A DNA stretch of 64,000 bases from CAVVKW01 sp963749035 (GTDB lineage Bacteria; Verrucomicrobiota; Verrucomicrobiia; Chthoniobacterales; JAATET01), in NCBI GenBank assembly GCA_963749035.1, contig CAVVKW010000005.1, forward strand, positions 316,520-380,519, in the 5' to 3' direction. Of the stretch, positions 58,571-64,000 are shown in pieces. Under the pieces are notes generated by a model. That model searched no databases, was not told the DNA's origin, and worked only from the letters and a program-made list of their open reading frames with translations. Position numbers and translations under genes: made by a program. Position 1 is the first letter of the stretch. The number at the start of each line of letters is the position of its first letter.

Positions 58571-61324
58571 ATGGTTCCCCACCGCGAGCGTATTCTTGCC
58601 CGGTCGGCTAAGGACTTGGCGGACGAGACCCGCAAGCGACCGGGCGATTGGATGACGATCTTTCGCCGTTTCCGGAAGCTCGAAGAACACCGGCTCTGGC
58701 TGTGGCACAACGCCGGTGGTGGTGGCCGGGAGGTCGGGCGGCAGCGCAGTGATCTTGTCGACATTCTGTTCCGAGAACTCTTCGAGACTTTCCTCAACGG
58801 AGCCGAAGGCAAGGGTGCTCCAGATCGCGTGGCGGTAGTGGCCTTCGGCGGCTACGGACGTCGGGAGATGAATCCCTTCAGCGACGTCGACATCATGTTC
58901 CTGCTTCCTCGGGGTAAGCCCAGTGCGCGGCTCGAGAACGTCATCCGCCAGACGCTGACGGCGCTTTGGGATCTCGGATACAAGGTGGGTCACGCAACCC
59001 GCTCGATCCCGCAGGCAATCGAGCTCGCCAACGAGGATCCATTGACAAAAACCGCGATGCTCGAGCGGCGTTTTCTGACGGGGGACCGCGAGGTTTTCAA
59101 CGCTCTGGGGGACCGATTTGAGCGCGACTGCGTGACCGGCAAGGAGGCGAAATACATCAAATGGAGATTTGAGAGCCAAGCGGAGAACCGCGAGAAATAC
59201 GGTGGAAGCGTCTTCATGCAGGAACCCAACGTCAAGAACGGGCGGGGCGGATTGCGCGACTACCAAAACCTTCTGTGGATCGCGAAGTTCAAAGAGCGCA
59301 TTCCAAGTATGGCGAAGCTGGCTGAGAGCAAATACCTCCGGCAGACCGAGCGCAGACGACTCGACAAGGCATACGATTTCATCATGCGTGTGCGCACGGA
59401 GATGCACTATCAGAACGAACGGGCGATCGATGGGATGACTCTTCGCCTCCAGGGACAAATCGCAACGGCGTTCCGGTATCCGCAGAAGACCATCCTTCGG
59501 AGGTGCGAGGCCTTCATGCGCGACTACTACAGTCACGCGCGGGAGATCGATCACGTGACCACGGCCGTGATCGAGCGGCTCAACGTCGTCCCAGAGGAGA
59601 AGGAGTCGAAGTTGATGGGACTCTTCTCGACATCCGCGAAGGCCGAGCGTTTCGACGGCTTCGTCAGTAAGAATGGGTTAATTTCAGCGCAAAACCGGGA
59701 GATTTTCCGACAAGATCCGTTTCGCATGCTGCGGGTCTTCCAGCACATGCAGACGCGTCAGCTCGTCATGGATCCCGAGTTGGCTGATTTGATCCGTCGA
59801 CGACCTCGGGTGATCGACCGGACGTTCCAGTATTCCCGGGTCGGGCGGGAAATTTTCCTCTCGATCCTCTCGCACAAGGGGAAGGTCGGGCGAATCCTGC
59901 GGTCGATGCACGATCTGGGGGTGATCGGTCGATATCTCCCGGAGTTCGGAGCGCTGACGTGCCTCGTCCAACACGAATTTTTTCATCGATACACGGCGGA
60001 CGAACACACGCTCGTCTGCATCGAAAAACTGGACGGGCTTCTCTTCGCCGAAGAACGGCGCTTCGCGGGTTACCGCTCGCTGTTCCAGAAACTCGAAGAT
60101 CCGGGAATCTTGTATTTGGCGGTGCTGCTTCACGACACCGGGAAGGCGGCCAACACCCAGCATCACGAAGACGAAAGCGCCATGCTCGCGCACCGCGTCG
60201 CGCGTCGACTTCAGCTTTCGCCGAAACGCCGGCGAATGCTAATCACTTTGGTCGACGCTCATTACACGCTTTCGCACACCGCGCAGACCCGGAACCTCGA
60301 AGACCCGACCACCATCGCCGTCTTCGCAAAAGTTGTTCAGAACCGTTCCAACCTCGACGCGTTGATGCTGTTGACCGTCGCCGACGGGATGGGAACCAGT
60401 GGGGACAACTGGAGCGACTGGAAGGAAGCACTGGTCTGGAGTCTGTTTCGGCAAACGAGCCATTTCCTGGAAGGTGGGCCGGACGAACCCGCCAAGGAGG
60501 CGCGCGAGCTCGCGAAAGCGGCCGTCACGAAAGCGCTGCCAAAATCGTATGCCGAGGAGATCGACGCTCAGTTTGACTACATGCCTGAGCGGTATTTTCG
60601 CTCGTTCGACGCGGAAGACATCACGAACCACCTCCGGCTTTTCCACCGGTTTTTCGAGCGACTCCGGAGTGTCGACACGGAACTCGCTTTGACCCCGGTG
60701 ATCGAATGGACGCCCCGGCCGCAGCAAGCGCACACCGAGGTTTGGCTTTGTGGCTGGGATCGTGATCGTTTCGTGGAACGTGTGGCGGGTGCCTTCGTGG
60801 CGGCAAGGCTGAACATCCTGAGTGCAGACATCTTCACGCGCGGAGATAACCTCGCGCTCGACGTTTTTCGAGTGGCGGATTCCCGGCACTCGCCCGTCGA
60901 GAACGACCGGGACATCAAGCGGTTCGAAACGGCTCTTCAGCAATCGCTCGAGCACTTCGAGTATGACTTCACGCCGTTTTTCCGAAAGGCGTCTCCGCTG
61001 CGAAGTTACCGCGTATCTCACGAGGTCGATCGTCCAGCGCGCGTCGTGTTCGACAATCTGTCGCACCCGGTCTTCACGATCATCGAGATCCAGACACCCG
61101 ACCGACTTGGGCTGCTCTACAATCTGCTTCGCGCGTTTGGGCAGGAAGAGATCACCATCGGCCTTTCGCGGGTGACGACGGAAATGGAAATCGCGCTCGA
61201 CACATTTTACGTGCTCAGTCGCGACGGATCAAAAATAACGGACCGGGCCGTGATGGGTCGGCTCGAGCGGTTGCTCGTCCGCGCGGCCAAAGGCCAGCCC
61301 GACGGCAACGAAACGACGACGTGA
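58571..61324 (+). CDS. glnD: [Protein-PII] uridylyltransferase / uridylyl-removing enzyme
   Basis: Nitrogen sensor that uridylylates PII under nitrogen limitation. 917 residues. The N-terminal nucleotidyltransferase has AFGGYGRREMNPFSDVDIMF (Asp105 and Asp107). EPNVKNGRGGLRDYQNLLWI is the GlnD-specific linker. The HD domain has VLLHDTGKA and later DAHYTLSHTAQ. Two ACT domains close the protein (EVWLCGWDRDRFVERVAGAF; IIEIQTPDRLGLLYNLLRAF). PII and ammonium transporter genes are not in the window. The stop overlaps the permease start as GTGA. Confidence 0.96.
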   Translation: MVPHRERILARSAKDLADETRKRPGDWMTIFRRFRKLEEHRLWLWHNAGGGGREVGRQRSDLVDILFRELFETFLNGAEGKGAPDRVAVVAFGGYGRREMNPFSDVDIMFLLPRGKPSARLENVIRQTLTALWDLGYKVGHATRSIPQAIELANEDPLTKTAMLERRFLTGDREVFNALGDRFERDCVTGKEAKYIKWRFESQAENREKYGGSVFMQEPNVKNGRGGLRDYQNLLWIAKFKERIPSMAKLAESKYLRQTERRRLDKAYDFIMRVRTEMHYQNERAIDGMTLRLQGQIATAFRYPQKTILRRCEAFMRDYYSHAREIDHVTTAVIERLNVVPEEKESKLMGLFSTSAKAERFDGFVSKNGLISAQNREIFRQDPFRMLRVFQHMQTRQLVMDPELADLIRRRPRVIDRTFQYSRVGREIFLSILSHKGKVGRILRSMHDLGVIGRYLPEFGALTCLVQHEFFHRYTADEHTLVCIEKLDGLLFAEERRFAGYRSLFQKLEDPGILYLAVLLHDTGKAANTQHHEDESAMLAHRVARRLQLSPKRRRMLITLVDAHYTLSHTAQTRNLEDPTTIAVFAKVVQNRSNLDALMLLTVADGMGTSGDNWSDWKEALVWSLFRQTSHFLEGGPDEPAKEARELAKAAVTKALPKSYAEEIDAQFDYMPERYFRSFDAEDITNHLRLFHRFFERLRSVDTELALTPVIEWTPRPQQAHTEVWLCGWDRDRFVERVAGAFVAARLNILSADIFTRGDNLALDVFRVADSRHSPVENDRDIKRFETALQQSLEHFEYDFTPFFRKASPLRSYRVSHEVDRPARVVFDNLSHPVFTIIEIQTPDRLGLLYNLLRAFGQEEITIGLSRVTTEMEIALDTFYVLSRDGSKITDRAVMGRLERLLVRAAKGQPDGNETTT

Positions 61325-63864
61325 GCTTCCGCGTCACGCGGCACTTTCCCGCGATCTTCGCGCGATACTCATTGCGCGCGGCCCGGCGCCACCCGGTGCT
61401 GTTCGGGCTGAACGTGATCAGCATCGCTCTCGGTGTCGCGGTTTTCCTCGCAATCCAGATCGCCAATCGCAGTGCAAACGAAAGTTTTCGCGCGGGAGTG
61501 GAAATGGTGGCCGGGCGCGCGAATTTGGAGGTTAGCGGTCGGATCGACGATGAACTTCAGCCGGCGATCTCACGCGTCCCGGGAGTGCGGTCGGCCACGC
61601 CGTTGCTCGAGGGACTCGTGACGCTCCCGGATCATCCCGGCGAATACCTGCGGGTTCTCGGTTTGGACCCGTTCACGGGCGAGGATCTGCGGACTTTCGA
61701 ACTGCTGGGTGCGAGTCGGGATAATTTCGACGTCGAAGCGTGGCTTCGTGAGCCGGACACGATCGCGGTGACGCCTAAATTTTCGAGTGAGCTCGGGTAT
61801 TCCGGTTCCGTTGGGGTGTTGACCGATGCAGGAACGCGGACTTTGACGCCGCGATTCGTCATCGAGCCGATCGATGCGGCGGCTGGCTCCGACCCCCGCC
61901 TTGTCGCGATGGATATCGGTTGGGCGCAGGAGCTCCTGAATCGACCGGGTGAGCTGTCGGCGATTTCATTGCTCGTCGACGAGTCGGCCATTGAGGACGT
62001 CATCGCGGATCTGCGCCAGATCGTGCCCGGCGACGTGAGCGTGGCTCCGCCAGCGCGCCGCGGTCGGCAGGTCGAATCCATGCTGGGAGCGTTCCAACTG
62101 AATCTGACGGCGCTCAGCATGGTGTCTCTGCTGGTCGGGACTTTCCTGATCTACAACACGATCTCGGCGGCCGTCGTCCGCCGTCGTCCGGAGATTGGGA
62201 CGCTGCGCGCCATCGGAGCAACGCGGGGCGAGGTTCGACTGCTCTTCCTCGGCGAAGCCGCATTCGCGGGGGCGATCGGCAGCGTTCTCGGCATCGTGCT
62301 TTCCCTGCCGTTGGCGGAGGTGCTTGCCGCGCCGGTCGCAAAGACGATCAGTTCGCTCTACGTGGTCATGAGCATCAACGAGCTGTTCCTGTCGCCGTGG
62401 CAGATTGGTGTCGCCCTCGCGGCGGGTGTCGGAGCATCGTTAGTGGCGGCGTGGATCCCGGCGTCCGAGGCGGCCGGCTGCGATCCGGCGTCGGTTTTGC
62501 GCCCGGGAAGCGCGACGATTCGTCAACGCCGGATTCCGGGTCGTTGGTTGATCGCCGGGGCGGTCTGTCTGGTAGGCGCGGCGGGAGCGGGGGCGGGGGC
62601 ACTGGAGTTCCGGGTGGCACCGCTCGGATTTCTGAGCGCATTTCTCGTTTTGGCGGGATTTTCCTTGGTTGCTCCTTGCGCTATTGCTCTCACGGCGGCC
62701 GGGCTTCGGGGCGCACCTCGGTTCGTGCGCCTCGCAGCTCAAAATCTCGCGCGTTCGAACCACCGCAACGCGATCACGATCGCCGCGCTTGCGGCGGCCA
62801 TCGCGATGACGGTGGGAGTCTCCGTGATGATCCATTCGTTCCGCGGGAGCGTGGATCGCTGGATTGGGTCGACGTTGCTGGCGGACGTATTCATTGGGTC
62901 GACGGGAAACGAGATCGCCGGGGTGCAGTCGACGCTACCGCCGGGTGCCGTCGATTGGGTGCGGGAGCGGACAGAGGTCGAGAACGTCGCCACCTTCGCC
63001 GAGTTGCCCCTCGAGTATCGTGGTGAACGGAGTGCGTTGGCGGTCGTATCGGGCTCGCGGGAAGCGGAGACGCAATTTATCGGCGGGGATCGCGCCGGCA
63101 AATTTCTGCGTTTCCTTGAGCCGGATTCTGTCGCCGTTTCCGAACCGTTCGCGAATCGATTCGACGTTGCGGACGGCGGGGAAGTGACGCTGCTGACGCC
63201 GAAAGGAGAGAAAACCTTTCAGGTGGCGGGGATCTATCAGGATTACGCTCGAACGGGCGGCGTGGTCATGATGACGGCGGAGAACCACGCTCGCCACTGG
63301 GCTCCGGCGGGCGCGCAGTCGCTGGCGATCAGCCTTCGCCCGGGTGCGGACCCGGTGGAATTTGGCGACGCGTTTCGCGCTGAATTCGCTCGTGAAGGTC
63401 GATTCTCGATCTACCGGAATCGCGAATTGCGGGACCGAATTTTTGAAATATTCGATCAGACCTTCGCGGTGACGCTGGTGTTGCGCAGCATCGCGGTTGG
63501 GGTGGCTGCGGGTGGCGTGTTGCTGGCCCTTCTGATCCTCGCGGCGGAACGCGAACGCGAGATCGGAACGCTGCGCGCAATCGGGGCGTCGCGTGCGCAG
63601 GTGGTCGGGCTCTTTCTTCGCGAGGCGGCGCTGATCGGCGGGATTGCCAGTGTGATCGGTGTGGCGAGTGGGGCGTGCCTCGCGGTCGTGCTGACCTGGG
63701 TCGTCAACAAGGCGTATTTTGGTTGGACGATCGAGCTGAGCTATCCGCTTGGTCTGCTGGCGGCGACGCCGTTGTGGATCGTGCCGGTCGCGATCATTGC
63801 CGCGATCCTGCCCGCATGGAGAGCTTCGGTGACGCCGCCTGCCACGGCTTTGCGATTCGAGTGA
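61321..63864 (+). CDS. FtsX/MacB-family ABC transporter permease
   Basis: 847 residues from GTG 61321. The topology is the long FtsX type: TM1 (VLFGLNVISIALGVAVFLAI), a large periplasmic domain, three TMs with ETGTLRAIGA-type coupling helix (RPEIGTLRAIGATRGEVR), a second half (MTVGVSVMIHSFRGSVDRWI), and a second coupling segment REREIGTLRAIGASRAQVVG. Such permeases move lipoproteins or lipids with an ATPase, which is not adjacent here. Start codon GTG is shared with the glnD stop, so translation is coupled. Confidence 0.9.
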   Translation: MSFRVTRHFPAIFARYSLRAARRHPVLFGLNVISIALGVAVFLAIQIANRSANESFRAGVEMVAGRANLEVSGRIDDELQPAISRVPGVRSATPLLEGLVTLPDHPGEYLRVLGLDPFTGEDLRTFELLGASRDNFDVEAWLREPDTIAVTPKFSSELGYSGSVGVLTDAGTRTLTPRFVIEPIDAAAGSDPRLVAMDIGWAQELLNRPGELSAISLLVDESAIEDVIADLRQIVPGDVSVAPPARRGRQVESMLGAFQLNLTALSMVSLLVGTFLIYNTISAAVVRRRPEIGTLRAIGATRGEVRLLFLGEAAFAGAIGSVLGIVLSLPLAEVLAAPVAKTISSLYVVMSINELFLSPWQIGVALAAGVGASLVAAWIPASEAAGCDPASVLRPGSATIRQRRIPGRWLIAGAVCLVGAAGAGAGALEFRVAPLGFLSAFLVLAGFSLVAPCAIALTAAGLRGAPRFVRLAAQNLARSNHRNAITIAALAAAIAMTVGVSVMIHSFRGSVDRWIGSTLLADVFIGSTGNEIAGVQSTLPPGAVDWVRERTEVENVATFAELPLEYRGERSALAVVSGSREAETQFIGGDRAGKFLRFLEPDSVAVSEPFANRFDVADGGEVTLLTPKGEKTFQVAGIYQDYARTGGVVMMTAENHARHWAPAGAQSLAISLRPGADPVEFGDAFRAEFAREGRFSIYRNRELRDRIFEIFDQTFAVTLVLRSIAVGVAAGGVLLALLILAAEREREIGTLRAIGASRAQVVGLFLREAALIGGIASVIGVASGACLAVVLTWVVNKAYFGWTIELSYPLGLLAATPLWIVPVAIIAAILPAWRASVTPPATALRFE

Positions 63865-63885
63865 CTTCGGCGGCGTGGAGCACGA

Positions 63886-63913
63886 TTGACTTTTCGCGCG
63901 GATCCGCTACCTC
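63886..63913 (+). promoter_or_regulatory. Putative promoter of tRNA-Gly
   Basis: TTGACT (63886-63891) and TACCTC (63908-63913) with a 16-nt spacer, the -10 ending 18 bp before the mature tRNA 5' end. The -35 is strong and the -10 is weak. Confidence 0.5.
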
Positions 63914-63931
63914 TTAATGGCTCAGGCGCAC

Positions 63932-64000
63932 GCGGGTGTAGTTCAATGGTAGAACGGCAGTCTTCCAAACTGCACACGAGGGTTCGATTCCCTTCACCCG
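63932..64000 (+). tRNA. tRNA-Gly (anticodon TCC), 3' end outside window
   Basis: GCGGGTGTAGTTCAATGGTA begins the acceptor stem and D-arm. The anticodon loop CTTCCAA gives TCC, and the T-arm GGGTTCGATTCCC is present. The final CACCCG pairs with CGGGTG of the acceptor stem and only the last bases are cut by the window edge. Reads codons GGA and GGG. Confidence 0.95.

Noticed and set aside
1..64000. CRISPR arrays
   Set aside because: No regularly spaced repeats of 24-40 bp with unique spacers were seen; the tandem repeats found are 7-9 bp without spacers.

Overview
The window is GC-rich, gene-dense bacterial DNA that fits a free-living member of the Verrucomicrobiota. The supporting evidence is a PEP-CTERM surface protein next to a TIGR02597-like secreted protein (a family I associate with Verrucomicrobia), a lexA-imuA-imuB-dnaE2 mutagenesis cassette, Gram-negative envelope machinery (RND/TolC efflux, lipoproteins, LspA) and several short repeats at gene borders of a kind I associate with this phylum. 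I cannot fix the genus from sequence alone.

Layout. 1-5.4 kb: minus-strand CzcCBA/CusCBA-type efflux operon (Cys/His-rich secreted protein, TolC, adaptor, RND pump cut by the window edge). 5.5-8.4 kb: small membrane protein, YihY-family protein, a 52-residue secreted peptide, and a complete insertion sequence (6872-8335) with 16-17 bp target duplications in front of sppA. 8.4-18 kb: sppA, CPBP protease, thiL, an O-antigen-ligase/TPR membrane protein split by an in-frame amber codon, HAD phosphatase, lemA, trpE and trpG. 18-26 kb: Gfo/Idh oxidoreductase, then the SOS mutasome genes dnaE2, imuB, imuA and lexA, with a VapBC-type toxin-antitoxin pair sitting inside the cassette on the opposite strand. 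26-35.5 kb: zeta-like kinase, trhO, ATP-dependent PFK, AlkB-like dioxygenase, a basic/acidic pair of tail-anchored proteins, an Fe-S photolyase-related protein and a repeat-built secreted protein. 35.8-41.4 kb: nuclease-helicase fusion, ileS, lspA. 41.4-48.8 kb: MoeB-rhodanese, the 5-oxoprolinase genes pxpBCA, and alaS. 48.9-64 kb: lipoproteins, chalcone-isomerase-like protein, hydantoinase, oligopeptide ABC ATPase, farnesyl diphosphate synthase, the PEP-CTERM pair, methyltransferase, SDR, glnD, FtsX-type permease and a tRNA-Gly cut by the window end.

The most striking object is alaS. The single alanyl-tRNA synthetase frame carries a 681-bp (227-codon) insertion made of a REP-associated tyrosine transposase (RAYT) gene and its palindromic ends. 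The insertion keeps frame, retains the HxH and Tyr catalytic residues, and is bounded by a 7-bp direct repeat; removing it restores a normal AlaRS linker. The result looks like an essential housekeeping enzyme translated with a transposase domain inside it.

A second theme is short tandem repeats placed where copy number matters. A heptamer array at the end of trpE is phased so that losing one unit would fuse trpE in frame to trpG. Related repeats lie in front of imuB, after lspA, and inside the N-terminal coding region of the efflux adaptor. A third theme is SOS control: a perfect 24-bp palindrome covers both the -10 region and the start codon of lexA, implying autoregulation of an apparently leaderless transcript.
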